64,000 nucleotides of DNA. It comes from Bisporella sp. PMI_857 (taxonomy: Eukaryota > Ascomycota > Leotiomycetes > Helotiales > Helotiaceae). The position numbers and the translations under genes were made by a program. Shown one piece after another: positions 9,716-23,000 of this stretch (the stretch's first letter is position 1; every line of letters begins with the position of its first letter). A model generated the notes under the pieces. It saw nothing but the letters and a program-made list of their open reading frames with translations, was not told where the DNA came from and did no database searches. The stretch is from the NCBI GenBank assembly GCA_021307315.1, contig JAJSPD010000016.1:124001-188000 (forward strand), read 5' to 3'.

Positions 9716-12466
9716 ATGGATATCGGAGACCATGGCGGGGACTCTGGGGGTTTCAGCGACGAGCCTCAGCAGCGGCCCAAAGCCCTACCCGATGACCTGC
9801 CCAGATCCTTAGACGATAGGAGAAGTGTCGAACACCATTATACTGCTGAGACAGAGATGTATGATGCATGGCAAGGTAAGATGGTATGCTTCTTTTAAAG
9901 GTTACGCAGCCGTTGACGTGAAACAGGACAATCGCAGTTTTTGACCGCGCCGTCACTGGCAAAACCACTGGATCTGCAGTTTAACAGTTTATCACTGCAT
10001 ACAGGCGACTACAATGATGTGCTGCCAACAGGAAAGATTGAGGACAGCGAAGGGAGATTAATGGAGATGCTTGCGGCGCAGGCTGCCCATAGAGATGATG
10101 GCGGAGCTATTGAGGATGAGGAGGCTGTGTGTCACTCCCAATATCTGCGATAAGGGAAGATTTGATTAGAGAAATGATGCTGATATATGTTTTGCAGGTC
10201 GCTAAGGATGATACACTTTCCGATGCTCGAAAGAAAGAGATTCTACAGAAAGCCCTCAACATGGCTGCTAGCAATGGAGATGTATGTGCTGTCTACCGTA
10301 TATAAATATATTGTGATAGAATATTCCGGCACGGTGCTCTTTGGTTCATATTCTACAACACATGATACTAAACGGTGCTAATGCCAACATTTCTAGGTTG
10401 AGCGGATCAACAGAATACTTGGTGGGAAAGCCAAAGACTTTGTGGATGTCAACGCACCAGACGAAGAGGGAACTCCCCCTCTAATCTACGCAAGTTGTTT
10501 TGGACACGATGCCGTGGTTACAGCTCTTCTAGATGCAGGGGCCGATAGAGACAAGCAGGACCGAAATCAATGGAGTGCCTTGATGTGGGCCATGACCAAC
10601 AGACATAAAAACATTGCCAAATCTCTTCTCGATCATGGCGCCTCACCACATGTTAAATCATCATCAGGGCGGACGGCTTTTGATTTCGTGGCTCCTGACA
10701 GTGAAATATCCGGGTACCTACATGATAGCGGATACCATATTGGTACCGTGGGAGTGACGGATGACTTCTATAATGCTGGGTTTTCAGAGGATCGTTTTGA
10801 GGAGGAATTAGCAGCTCAAGAGCTTAGAAGACGAATGATGATGGAGAGTGCAAGAGATTTAGAAGTCGATTTAGGAGCTGTTGGGTTGGACGATGAACCT
10901 GAGGTAGGTTTTCGTCAATGGGATTGTTTCGAAGCTAATAATGATTTCAAGGTACCTGAGATGGACGACGATGTCCAAGATTTTGATTGGAACAGATGTT
11001 CACACGACCAGATGTTTGTTTTCCAAGAGAATGAATTAGGGCGCATCCTGGATATCATCATTACTAACATGACTCCACAACGCTCACATGCACAAAAGCC
11101 TGTTCCTGCCAACATATTATTCCTTAGTGCAAGATATGCCCATTACTATGCAAACCGTGACCTTCTTGCGTCTCTTCTCATCACCGCTATGGACAAAATT
11201 AACGACGTCGTTGAAACCTTTCAATGGGATATGACAATACTGGCATTTTGGATGTCAAACGCAACATTATTATTGCATTACCTTAAAAAGGATCCAGGTC
11301 TGGCTGAGGCAACGCTCGAGTTTCAGCAACAATTAGCTGAGTTGATTAATGAGATATTTATCCTGATCATTCGGGACGCGGAAAGGAGAATGGATAAGGT
11401 ACTAGATTCTGCGATCTTGGATTTCGAGGTCATTGCTGGGTTCGAAGATATTTCGTTCCAGAATGAATGGAAGATATTTAAGCGCAAGAAGCAAGTCAAG
11501 GAGGAGTCAGCGGAAAAGAGATTTCGGCCGCCGTCGCCCAAGCAAAAGGCCAAACCCTCTCCCCAGAGGATCACATCTTTATTATCCTCAACCCTATTCG
11601 TACTCGACTTGTATGACATTCATTCAGTCATAACGTCGCAGATACTAGCTCAGCTCTTCTACTGGCTAGGAGCAGAGTTGTTCAATCGTGTCATGTCCAA
11701 TCGGAGGTACTTGGCCAGGACGAAAGCGATGCAGATTCGGATGAACATATCTGTTCTCGAAGAATGGGCTCGGGCAAACAATCGGAAACCAGAGCACTAT
11801 GAGCATGGATCAATGCAAGCCAGTGGAGAGACGACAGTTGAAGGGGCCCAACGACATCTCGCACCACTTATTCAGTTGTTACAATGGTTACAAACACTCT
11901 CATCTCAGACAGAAGACTTCGAGTTTCTTGTTGCTACATTGCAGCAACTAACCCGACTTGCGCCACAGCAACTCATTCACTCTGTCAAGCATTATCGGCA
12001 TGAAGTCAATGAAAAAGGCCTGCCGAAGAGTGCTATGAAGTATTTGGTGAACTTGGAGAAGGAGAATAGACTGCGTAAAGAGCGGCAAAGGGCAGCAGCT
12101 TCTTCTGGGCCAACTACGCCTGCTAAAAACAATGGCAATGGCCGAGTCCCTGAAACTCCTCCATCAAACGGAAAGCCTGTTGTACCAAACACATTAAAGC
12201 CATTACCGCCAATTGAGATGCCCGAAGAAGAGGATGATACACCAGAACATCTTCTCCTGGACCCAACACAAATGCTGCCGTTCTCCTTGCCCACCAGCAC
12301 AGACATGCTCGTGAGTTATGGCGCTGGATTTGGTGGCGTGGATAGAGAACGGGAAAGGAAGTATATACCAACAGTGCCTCCTGAATTTTTAACCAAGCTG
12401 GATCTGAGTGGCGGGCGGAAGCATTCGACCTACCAGGAAAAGGACTGGGAAAATGAGGATATATGA
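9716..12466 (+). CDS. Ankyrin-repeat and DIL-domain protein
   Basis: Four exons join in phase: 9716-9875, 9927-10126, 10198-10281 and 10397-12466, giving 837 aa. After an acidic N-terminus, ankyrin repeats run from about residue 165 to 245 (GTPPLIYASCFGHDAVVTAL, then SALMWAMTNRHKNIAKSLLD). A DIL (dilute) domain follows from about residue 330 to 700, with the characteristic block NILFLSARYAHYYANRDLL..FWMSNATLLLHYL. DIL domains occur in class V myosin tails, where they bind vesicle cargo. This fungal type has no motor and is probably an adaptor in membrane traffic or polarity (inference). The C-terminal 150 residues are Pro-rich and disordered. The ATG at 9716 is chosen; an upstream GTG in frame is not used as a start in eukaryotes. 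Confidence 0.88.
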
Positions 12467-13376
12467 TAGAACTGGTGGAGGATGGGTACCTGATAAGTAA
12501 AAAGAACTGTGCATATGTCGACGCCGTCGGCACGGGAGGGAAGGAATAAGCATTGGCGTGGCGTTGGAGGTATAAGTGATATCCCAGATCAGATGAGAAT
12601 TCTTCAACTGGTTGCAGTTGTCGTACCTACAGTTGGTAGAAGTTACACTCTACACGAGTAACCAAGCGATTTGAAGATCTACCACACCTTTGACAAATGA
12701 CTTGTTACACGTAGCATATTTTCTTGCGGTGAGCCAGATATTGACATTTGTTCATGAAGAAGCATGCTTGTATGCTGTGCGCTGTATGCTGCAGGACAGC
12801 ACATCCCATGCCAGCAGTACTCGAACACTTGGTTGAATAACCTGGAGTTTCTTCTATTCTGTGAAGGCATCTCCGTTACCCCTATCTTCTAGAAAAGTCT
12901 CATTGCACTTGCACAGACCCTATTATTGAGAAGGAAATTGTAAGTACTCAAGCTCAATTGCCCATGAATTTTATCATTTTTTGTACCCCTGTCGCAACAC
13001 CCCTTTCTGACTCTCAGAGGCATGAAGTAAGCGCGATTGGAAAGCCCTAACGCGAAAACTTTTTTTTTCTCTTTTCCCTTTCTACTCTGGGGAAACAAGC
13101 AATACAGCTTCCTTTTACCTTCATATAAAAGTGACGATCCACGCCGTACTTATTTACTTCCCGCTCAATTTCACTTGTGGTCATTGCTTCAACCAAGATC
13201 TCCACCCGCCCCAAAAATCCCCGAGCCTTTTGCCTCAAAGAAGCAGTCGAAAAAGTTACGCCTGTCGATCCACAGCCGCGTTCGCGCATCTCACAGGAGC
13301 ACACGCGATATAATTGGGACTTACAACAACTTGGCGTATTAATAGCAACCCGACCTAGCAACCTCGAGAATGCACG
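12467..13376. other. Intergenic and 5' region of the TBC gene
   Basis: About 910 bp. The last 350 bp are pyrimidine-rich, including a run of nine T at 13061-13069, and precede the TBC gene start, which fits a fungal promoter/5' UTR. No other gene supported. Confidence 0.5.
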
Positions 13377-15771
13377 ATGGCGGCCTCTCCTTTTGGCATC
13401 AATCGCGCAGATTCTGTCGCGACACCACACAAGACACGGACGGGTGAGGAACTGCTGGCGCTACGCTACGAAGCAACCCTCCCTGCCAAACCACCCACCA
13501 AAATAACGGTCGCACCACCAAGTGCACCTCCCGCTGAACTACATCCCGCCTTCCGCAGACCTGTCAGTGGGTTGGAAGATAAGGACGAGTGGAAGCGGGA
13601 TTCTGGGTTGGCGCCTACCACGACGAGTTCGAAGGAAAGGGAGGGGTCAGTAAACACGTTGGAGAGCAATGCAACAAATGTGCTAGGTGTTACGATTAAT
13701 TTCGAAGCATCCCCTGAATCACCACCAAAGAGCACAGCGGTGAGTGTAACTGGAGAGCAGGAACCAGTATCGCCGCAGACGACAATGTCGAAAAGTGGAA
13801 GTTTGAGCGGCGCAGGCTCAAGATGGAAGAAAGCTGGATCGACCCCACATGTTAGAAGCACACCCACCTCAGCCGAGGATTTCTCAATCACAACAACTAT
13901 ACCCACGGATAGGTTATTGGAGGAGGACTTCCTAGATCAATTGTCGTTTTCGAAGCGAGGAAGTATGATGCTGGGTGGGAAGAAAGCTGTCAATGGACAT
14001 GCACGACCTAGTGGAGGACGACGGTATGCCAGCTCCCTGTTAGCTACAATTATAACCTACTAATTATAACGTAGAGTTCCTAGCATTTCATTATTGGTGT
14101 CTGCGTCACCAAAAGTCCTGTCAGAGGATGTCGAAAAGGAGTCTCAGAAAGTGCGGTCTATGTACGAATCAGGTTCGAAGTACAACTGGCAGGAGGCGAG
14201 CAAATCAGATACAGATCTTCCATCAAAACTCCACGAACCAACAGGTGATGAGGATGCACAGTAAGATTCACGAAAATCTTGTGTCTGGACAAGCTAATGG
14301 AACCAGGTCAGATGGACTTCTCCACCCAACAAGAGGCGACCCAGGAAGACCCGAGACTGCATTGTCAATACGAAGTACGCACGAATTAGCTGGCGGCATC
14401 GAGGACTGGGAAGACATCAGGATTGATGATGTTGATCGTTATGGCTTCATTAACTTGAATAAGAGACACTCTCGACCGGGCACTCCGGAGCCGAGACCAC
14501 CACAGCGAGTATCGACAATACTGCAACTGGCATCAGAAACTCCACGCAGGAGAAGAACATTTGGACGAAGTGCCTCATTAATGTCCAAATCAAGGAGAGG
14601 ACCTGGCCGAAGGGCATCTACGAAGTCGCTAAAAACTCAAAACACACAAAGGACGTCTAGTTCTAGGAGAAGCACCCGTTCTGGCATGAGAGCCGCTGCC
14701 AATCATCTTCCTGGTAATAGAGATAGAAGATGGATGGATGAGGCTGGTGATATGCTCACTCTGCCTCCTGGCCTAGCCGATATTGCTGAAGAAGCGGAGG
14801 GAGGTAGAGCTGCTGATAGCCTCAAGAAGAAAGAATGGGAACGCTCTGAAAAATGGAGGAAAATGGCGAAGGTGGTTAAGAGTGGCCAAGATGGACAAGG
14901 GATGGAGTTTGAGTTCGACGCCAAAAATCCAAAATTGATTGAGCGGACATGGAAAGGCATCCCCGACAGATGGCGAGCATCAGCCTGGTATTCTTTCTTG
15001 AACACATCCGCAAAAAGAGACCAAGACAGTCATACCACCGAGGATTTGATTGAGGTATTCCACAAACTACAAGACCGACCTTCTGGAGACGACATGCAGA
15101 TCGATATTGATGTGCCAAGAACGATCAACAGCCATATCATGTTCCGACGCAGGTACAGAGGTGGTCAGAGACTCCTTTTTCGCGTTCTTCATGCTTTGGC
15201 ACTTTTCTTTCCAGACACTGGCTACGTACAAGGTATGGCATCATTGGCAGCAACGCTTCTCTGTTATTATGATGAGGAAAAAACATTTATTATGCTGACG
15301 CGGATGTGGACTCTGAGAGGCCTTCATCAGCTCTACAAAGAAGGGTTCTCAGGCTTGATGTCTGCGCTAGATGAGTTTCAAGCTCACTGGCTTGGCGAGA
15401 GTGAAGTATCAACTAAACTTAAAGATCTCCTCATTGAGCCAACAGCCTACGGAACCAGATGGTATCTCACCCTCTTTAATTACTCTATCCCATTTCAGGC
15501 CCAACTCCGAGTCTGGGACGTCTTCATGCTACTAGGCGACCCCGATGCCATTCCCTCGACCGACCCGAAACGTCCATTCAACGGCGGCTTGGACGTTCTC
15601 CATGCCACCAGCGCAGCTCTTATTGATGGCACCAGAGAGATACTTCTTGACAGCGACTTCGAGAACGCAATGAAAGTTCTTACGAGCTGGATCCCGGTCA
15701 AGGATGAGGAGTTGCTCATGAAGGTCACCAAGGCAGAGTGGAAGCTACATCGTGGAAAGAAAAAGACTTGA
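13377..15771 (+). CDS. TBC-domain Rab GTPase-activating protein
   Basis: TBC proteins stimulate GTP hydrolysis by Rab GTPases and so switch off steps in vesicle traffic. Exons 13377-14023, 14075-14260 and 14307-15771 join in phase to give 765 aa. The N-terminal 490 residues are Ser/Pro/Arg-rich and disordered. The TBC domain occupies roughly residues 510-755. The catalytic arginine finger is in the IDVPRTINSH motif (Arg at about 549) and the glutamine finger in DTGYVQGM (Gln at about 586), so the protein should be active by the dual-finger mechanism. The block RMWTLRGLHQLYKEGFSGL and the C-terminal DVLHATSAALI helix are also standard. Which Rab it acts on cannot be told from sequence. Confidence 0.92.
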
Positions 15772-16600
15772 AGTGCATATCACCTGACAAAATGAAATGC
15801 GTACCCGCCAAAATCCACGCCATAAGCAATGCGCACCGCTCAGCACGAAATTCTTTTGGCCACTAAATCACAACCGACCCCATATTTGGACGGCCTTTGC
15901 TGTCCTTGCCTACTCTTTACACAACATTTCCTTTGTTTCATTCTCGCCCAAGCAGGGGCTGCTGGTGTTCTTCAGAAAGGATGATTCTATTTGCCTTTGT
16001 TTACAACGCATTATACCATTTCACGATTTCCTGTCTGCTTCAAGGCGTTCTGGTCAAGGGTTCTAGATCACGGAGCAACAATGAAAGGGTGAAGAATGAT
16101 ACCACTATACTTTAATTAAGGGACGAGAGCTTGCTTGAGAGCAGGCTGGATATGTAATGGAACACATGAGTGAATGGCTGGAGCAAAGCAGAGGTGAGGT
16201 GAGAAAGGACAAGATACCTAAAGTAATACTGTGTATGATAGATTAATCTTCCAACTACCGTTAAGCAGCTACGAAGAAAGCTCAGGGAGAGATATGGGAT
16301 GATGATAATTGAGGAATAATATCTTATTTCTACATCTGCTTATACCTTGTGACTTGCATTTCCTCAGTAAGGGAAAGTCTGGCCACATATCACCCCATAC
16401 TATGCCTGGCTATTATGCGCCCCTTTGCCTAAACACCGTGCTTCATACCTTCCGCCATGTTATACGTAGCTTCCCATATACCAATATTTCATATCTCTCA
16501 TTGCAAATCCTAGCTTGAACGTTGCCTACTATGCAACATCCTCACACCCGAATTCCCTAAATCACCTCCTCTCCATCAGCTTCGCTCCCGAACTTCTTTT
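15772..16600. other. Intergenic, convergent 3' ends
   Basis: About 830 bp between the 3' ends of the TBC gene (+) and the cytochrome b561-like gene (-). No coding segment with family support; presumably 3' UTRs and terminators. Confidence 0.5.
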
Positions 16601-17405
16601 TCACCGTCCCACACTCACCAGGGGCTTCACATTCGCGATCCCAAGCTTCTGCTTCTTGATGCGCGGGATCACGCCTAGCAGCAGCAGCACCGCGGAAAGC
16701 AGCACCGCCCACAGCTTGATATGCAGCACGTTCTTGTTATAATCGGTCTGGGTCGCGGCCGCCACCGTCGCCAGCAGCAGCGTCAGCACCGCGTACCCGC
16801 TCCACCGGTGATACTTGTAGACCGACTTCGCGCGGTCCACGCCGCCGTACACGCCGGGGAAGTAATACTGCGTCAGGCCGAGGATGGCGTGCGCGCTGGC
16901 GAAGTGGATGCCGCGGTGCGAGAACTTGTTGTACTCGATCACGATGAGCCCCGCGACCAGGAGCGCCAGCGCCAGCGAGATCGAGTTGGCGTGCACGAAC
17001 GTGCCGCGCCGTTTTTGGTCCGCCGTGTGGGTTGGCTGCAGGATGAGGATCCCTTGCGTCAGGAGGAGGAGCCCCCCGCTGTTTAGGAGCGGGTGCGCGG
17101 AGAAGAGGATTAGCGGGTGTAGGAATACGCTGGCCCAGACGGAGGCGACGAGGAGGATGAGGCCGGTTTGCGTGAGGACCGCCGTGCCTGGTTGGGTGTT
17201 TCGAGGTTAGCTGGCGTTCCGAGGGTGAGTTGTTTCTGGAGGTTTAGGGGGGTTGGAAGCGTAGGTTACCTGAGAAGAAGTTTCGCCATAGGGGCTCGCC
17301 GTCCTTGGGTGCGAGATCTCCCGGTCTTCCTAGTAACGGTTCATCTTCTCCCCTCTCCTCGTCTTGCGGGGGGATCTGTGCCGGGATTCCAGTTGCGGAT
17401 GCCAT
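16601..17405 (-). CDS. Cytochrome b561-type membrane protein
   Basis: Exons 17405-17270 and 17187-16601 join in phase to a 240-aa protein. It has about five or six membrane spans after a 45-residue cytosolic N-terminus. Conserved histidines fall in successive helices: HPLL (H77), VHANS (H111), SAHAILGL (H145) and YKYHRWSGY (H172). This is the four-His arrangement that holds two hemes in cytochrome b561 proteins, which move electrons across membranes, often for ferric reduction or ascorbate recycling. The gene is much more GC-rich than its flanks. A perfect GTGAGT sits five codons before the stop, so an alternative spliced C-terminus is possible, and an overlapping frame after it stays open for about 18 codons. 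I kept the simple reading. It is divergent from allantoicase. Confidence 0.83.
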
Positions 17406-18079
17406 GTTCTCTTATTTTCTTTCTCTAATGACTATCTTGCGCTTTTCAATTGGGATCTGTTTTCTAGCTGTATAGGGGGGGGGGGAATAGAATGACTATG
17501 AGAAATGAAATGAAGAAGAGGAAAGTGGTCGACGGCAAGACGAAACAGAAATACTCATTTTTGGTTGGTGTCACTTTCAATTGCGAGGGGGAAGCACCAA
17601 TACTTCACAATTAATCCGCACTGTATGACGCGGTGCGACGTGACCCTGACCAATCACAGCGAGCGGAAGTGTAAGCTGTGCCCTGACAAAGGGGAAGACG
17701 CACATATTGCATTATTTGACGTGCGACCTGAGGTTATTTATTTCCATGACATGGGGCTCAACATGGAGATGACAACAAAACAAAGCAAAATGGATATGAT
17801 ATGGAAGCAAGAACACGTTGGATGCCTCGGGCACCCCGCGGCCAACACAGTGAGGTAAGAACGGGTACTTCTGAAAGGCTGATGGATGAATCACAAGCAG
17901 ATTTCCTGTCAATGGTGGGGCCTTTATCGGGTACTTTCGATTCTTATTACTCGATAGGAACTGAATCATGTACCTGAGATATTCTGCTCTCCTATTCAAT
18001 ATAACAAGCAAGAAAGTCTCTTCTTGTCTATCCTTTTTCTTATCGCTTCTTTTTCAAAGTTCATAGATATAAGTAGAAC
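17406..18079. promoter_or_regulatory. Divergent promoter, cytochrome b561-like / allantoicase
   Basis: About 674 bp separate two divergent genes. A G tract lies near 17477-17487, on the b561 side. On the allantoicase side there is a cluster of GATA-type sites (entered separately). An open frame at 17565-17858 has no family resemblance and is treated as non-coding. Confidence 0.6.
17924..18045. promoter_or_regulatory. Three HGATAR (AreA/NIT2-type) sites upstream of allantoicase
   Basis: Sites matching HGATAR occur at 17924-17929 (TTATCG, minus strand), 17952-17957 (CGATAG, plus strand) and 18040-18045 (TTATCG, minus strand), all within 160 bp of the allantoicase ATG. Fungal GATA factors AreA/NIT2 activate purine-catabolism genes under nitrogen limitation. 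The placement is what such control would predict, though the motif is short and binding is inferred. Confidence 0.55.
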
Positions 18080-19374
18080 ATGGCCGTTAAAAAAGAATAT
18101 CCCCTAGAGAGTGTGGCGGCGGTTCGTGTTCCCTCAGACGAGATTGATCGCACTTTTCGCTCCACAACCATTGGTGAGCTTTTACGTTTTTCTTGAAGGC
18201 ATGAGCAAGAGGTCAAAGGGAAGGCATGGGCCTTGGATGTATAGACTCGGGATATGAGCTGTAATGTCGAGGTCTTTGAGAAACGGCAAGTTCTCGTTGA
18301 TAAAGATGATGGAAGCCAAATCCTCACATGATAACGTGAAAGCTTGCCCTATGAATACGATATTCAATCCTGGACCTCCCAAGAGACATGCTAACATGCA
18401 CAGATCTGATCTCCGCCGCTCTAGGAGGAAAAATCCTCTCCTTCTCAGATGAATGGTTCGCCGAAGCCTCCAACCTCCTCACGCCCACCCCGCCCATCAG
18501 GCAACCCGGCAAGATGGTCTTCTCAGGGGCCTGGTATGACGGGTGGGAGACGCGAAGACACAACACCGAGCCCTTCGACTACGTCGTCATCCGTCTCGGC
18601 GTCGCCTCTGGCACGATCCGAGGCATCGAGGTCGACACCGCCTTCTTCTCGGGGAACCACGCCCCAGCAATCTCGGTCGAAGGCTTCTTCGGCGCGAGCG
18701 ACGACGAGGTCATCAGCTGGAAGGGAGGGAAGGGCAATTGGGAGCCCATCCTCGGCGTGCAGGAATGCGGGCCGAGCCAGAGGTTCGGCTGGAGGCTCAC
18801 AACGCCCACCTTGAAGGCATACACGCACGTGAGATTGAACATGTACCCCGACGGAGGCATCGCGCGCTTCAGGCTGTTCGGGCATGCCGTCCCCGTCTTC
18901 CCCGAGGACAAGGAAGCCGTCTTCGACCTCGCGGCCGCGCAGAACGGTGGCGTGGCGGTCTCGTGCAGCGACGAGCATTTCGGCCGCATCTCGAATCTGA
19001 TCCTGCCGGGTCGCGGCGTGGATATGGGGGACGGCTGGGAGACGTCGAGATCCCGCGGGAAAGACCACGTGGACTGGGCGATTATTCGGCTAGGAGCACC
19101 CGGGACCATCCAAAGGTTGCTCATCGACACGGCGTTCTTTCGCGGCAACTTTCCGCAGAAGGCGAAGGTCGAGGCGGTGAACTGGACGGGAGAGGGAGAG
19201 CCTGGCCTGCAAGCCCCGTGGGAAGATGTCGTTGCGCCGAGCAAGTGCGGCCCAGATCAGGAGCATGAGTTTGAGAGCCTGGTGAAGGATAAAACCTTTA
19301 CGCACGTAAAGCTGGTCATGATACCCGATGGAGGCATCAAGAGGATCCGAGTTTTTGGGAAGAGAAGTGTTTAA
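18080..19374 (+). CDS. Allantoicase
   Basis: Allantoicase (EC 3.5.3.4) hydrolyses allantoate to ureidoglycolate and urea in purine degradation. Two exons, 18080-18173 and 18404-19374, join in phase to 354 aa, the usual fungal length. The first exon ends in DEIDRTFRSTTI and the second opens with DLISAALGGKILSFSDEWFA, the canonical N-terminal block. The protein is two copies of the allantoicase repeat. The matching landmarks are WYDGWETRRH with IEVDTAFFSGNHAP in the first half, and MGDGWETSRS with LIDTAFFRGNFPQ in the second. Each half ends with a THVKL..PDGGI.R.R.FG block. The 230-nt intron is longer than most in the window. The coding region is strikingly GC-rich, which produces long open but meaningless frames on the opposite strand. 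Regulation by nitrogen is suggested by upstream GATA sites. Confidence 0.96.
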
Positions 19375-20095
19375 AGCGTGGTAGAATATACATAGAGTAT
19401 ATAAAATAGAAGATTTCCATCTCAGCTACATTAGAACTTGATTGATATGCGGCATCCGGTTTGCTAGTTATAGTCGTAGCGGATGCAAGATCGCAAAGAG
19501 ATGCCTGAAATTTACCTAATCGCCACGAAAGAGCTTCATACTTCACGGGTTAATACTAGCTAGAACAGGAACCTTCTCTAACCTGGAAGGAATTGCCTCT
19601 ACTCATCACTTGACAACAAAATGTCTTCTTCGTGTCGATGTTTATTGAAATACACACACGTGATCATTCCTCTTCTGGTCAAATCGCTTATTGATAACAC
19701 CTAAAAGTGTTGCTACGTCTTGTGTACTTCTGCATACTTCCATTCGGTCTTATTCACCACCTAACTCTTGGCGCTACGCCTCGCCAACTCCTCCATTGTA
19801 TTAGCCCATAAACATTGTGCAGAGCCATGATATTCTTAATTCCTCAAGATTCCACCAAACCTTCTCCTCCCATCCCATACCCACAGCCCATATTTACCAG
19901 TACTAGCGCCAAACAATGATGTCTTCCTGCATGCTCTCGCTATCATCGCCGCCAACGCCGTCGCTCATGAGTAAAAGAAATCCATCATTTCCTTCAATTC
20001 ATACGATACTCGCTACTATTCACCTGTAACCTCAAGGGGGAAGAAACACCTTCTATAAGCAAGTATCATCTCAAATCTATTCGTGAAAACTGCCG
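19375..20095. other. Intergenic, convergent 3' ends
   Basis: About 720 bp between the 3' ends of allantoicase (+) and the hybrid histidine kinase (-). No gene seen. Confidence 0.5.
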
Positions 20096-23000
20096 TCATC
20101 GTCCCTTGTTTCTTGTATCATCCGACTTCGCGGACTGACTCTTCTTGCTGTTAGCACTCTTTGATGAACCAGACTTGATTGATGGAGCCCTAATAACGCT
20201 ATTCGACCGCTTCTCTCTTAGCGAGGAAGGTATTTTAGACCCGTCAAGCCCGGTCCTACTTTTGGCTAGACTGTTGTTCTCGAGATAACTGCCGGGCTCC
20301 AAGCTATCAATGCGATCTGAGTTATAAGCATCATTCGTCTGAGATGAGTTCGCCAGCTTTGTGATGCTGAACAAATCATTGGCCGCATTTTCCTGAGGCT
20401 CTGAAGTAGCAATATCCAATAATTTCAGTGGAGAAGCAGTTTCCTGTCTGGCCGTAGTTGATATGACGTCCGTAGCTACCTTTTTAGCTTCCTCTTCTAC
20501 GTTGGTCAAAGAAAGTGGAGGCTTTAGGAATATATTAGAACTCTGAGAACATCCTAGGAAAGAGGGGAGAGCACGAACCTGCAAAAAATATTGATCAAGC
20601 TTCTTTTTAAGAACTCCACTTCTGACAGGCTTCGCGAGATAATCGTTCATCCCAGATGCCAAACACTTTTCTCTATCACCTTGGATAGCACTTGCGGTCA
20701 TTGCAATTACTAGGATCCTGCGAACTGCATCGATTTTGTCCCTGCGTAGTAATTTCGTTGCTTCATAACCATCAAGGACAGGCATCTGCACATCCATTAA
20801 GATGATGTGGTACGGCTCGCCTTCAAGCGCTTTTTGACGCAGCGCTTCCACAGCAAGCAATCCATTATCATAAGCGTCGACATGATTGAATCCTAATTTC
20901 TGCATGAACTGTATGGCAATCTTCTGGTTGATGGGATTGTCCTCGGCGATGCATATCCGTATCTGTTCTCGAGGAATCTGAGAAAAGTCATCGTAGGTTG
21001 CTGTGGATTTACCGCTATCAGGGTCTCGAAACAAACTCGGCTGACTAGAAATGCTACTACCAGTCTGTATGTCACCAGCGGATGCTTCGGCATCTGCTTT
21101 GGGGAGAGTCACCGAAAACCACGCAGTAGTTCCTTCATTCTCGGCACTTTCAAGCTGGATCGAGCCTCCCATCATACTCTCGATCAACGACTTGCATATT
21201 GAGAGGCCTAAACCAGAACCACCATATTTACGGGCTGTGCTTGCATCAGCCTGTGAGAAAGGAGTGAAAAGTTTCGCAAGCTGCTGAGGCGGTATGCCTA
21301 TTCCAGTGTCTTTGACCCAAAAGGTTAATTTCACTGCCACTTCTGTTTCCCAGTCGGCTTTGGCTCCGATCGTGACAGACCCCTTCTCGGTAAACTTTAG
21401 ACTATTACCAATCAAATTCCCAAGTACTTGGTGAAGCCGAACAGGATCCCCAAATACTAAGACCTGGGGTAGTTGAATATCTTGTATTATCTGTACGTCC
21501 TTTGATCGGCTATTACTGTAAGAGACTGATCGTACGACTTCTCTTATCATCTCATCTGCGTTGAAGGCAACGATGAAGAGTTTCATTTTGTCTGCCTCCA
21601 TCTTTGAGAAGTCTAAAATATCGTTGATGACGGTGAGTAACAAGTCTGCTGAGACTCGTATACTGTCTGCCATTTCTGCTTGGTCTTTTCGCAGGTTCTG
21701 CCACAGGGTTAGTAAGGGCTTTCTAAAGACTTAGAGATCATTGGGACCTCTCTTCGGAGTCGAGGCTTTGAAAATCCCGGATGAGAGCTCCCAAATCCCC
21801 AGCTCCTTACTTTCATTACAGGAAAGGTAAACAATTAAACTTACACTATCTCTGAGAAGTTCTGAATTGCCAATGACGCCATTTAAAGGTGTCCGAAGCT
21901 CATGGGATACATTGGCGAGAAATATCGATTTTGCTTTGGCAGCTTCCTCAGCAAGCTTGACATTATGGATTGCTTCTGCTTTGGCTTGATTAGCCTGCTT
22001 TTCGGCATTGAGCGCTTTCTGGAGAGCTTTCTTCTGCATATCCACCATAGCATTGTTGAATGCAGATACCTTCTCAATATCCTTAAGTGTGAGAGCATTT
22101 GAATAACTAATGCCAATCTGGTTAACAAGTAACTGAAGAACCGTTAGGTTACGGTCTGTGAACGCATTTGGCTGTCCTTCGAGGTACAGCACGCCTAAGA
22201 GAGGCTTGTCGCCGTGCCGTATTGGAATGCCTATGACTGACTTCCCTTTTGGATTACGTGCAGACCATGCCTCAGTGACATTACTGAATCGTTCATCGCG
22301 AGTCAAATCTGGGAGAAAGACAGTTTCGCGAAATCTTGTGCAGTACAAGATTACCCCTTCAGCTACCAAGGCGGTTTCTTGTAGAGGGATGCCTGGAATA
22401 TGAGCCTGTGCCCCTTTCTCTGAATCACCACTTGCTGCTATACTCCATCCTACCGGCTCGTCTTCTTCGACCACAATAGCAGCAGTGGAAGCTAAGCCAC
22501 CGCAATTTTGTAATATAATCTCGCACATTGTTTTCAGCAGCTGATCGACTTGCAGCACGCTAGATATGACCTGAGAACTCTCGAGGATCGATGTCAAGTC
22601 CAGCATATCTAGAGCTGAGATCGCAGAGCCTATGGGAGGTCTGGCCGATCCACCCTGCCACGCACCAATTCTTTGCTCTTTCGTCTCTGTGACAGAAGCT
22701 TTTGTCTGCTGGCGGAGATCACTTTCATCGCCTTCGAGCGTTGCATATTGTACTTCCGCAGAGTCCCCAGCAAAATCCGTCTGCACACTTATATCTGCAG
22801 TCCTCATATTTCTCGTTGGATCTTGGAGTAGAAGATTGTGTTGAGTTTCGATGTACTTCACGATTCCAATGGCATCAATTTGACGATAGAGCATGATAGC
22901 CTCCCGTAGTGCCGCTTTTGCCGACCTTCGAGAGCCTGCACGCAAGAAGAAGCTGTTTCCAAGTTAGCACCGCTCCTGTACAACCTACTACGAAACTGAA

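Noticed and set aside
16541..16625. Alternative C-terminus for the cytochrome b561-like protein in an overlapping frame
   Set aside because: It would need an intron too short to be spliced or a sequencing frameshift. The simple stop at 16601 is kept.
18523..19268. Long open frames of 181-241 codons on both strands over the allantoicase gene
   Set aside because: They are shadows caused by the high GC content of the real allantoicase exon. None shows family features or start context.
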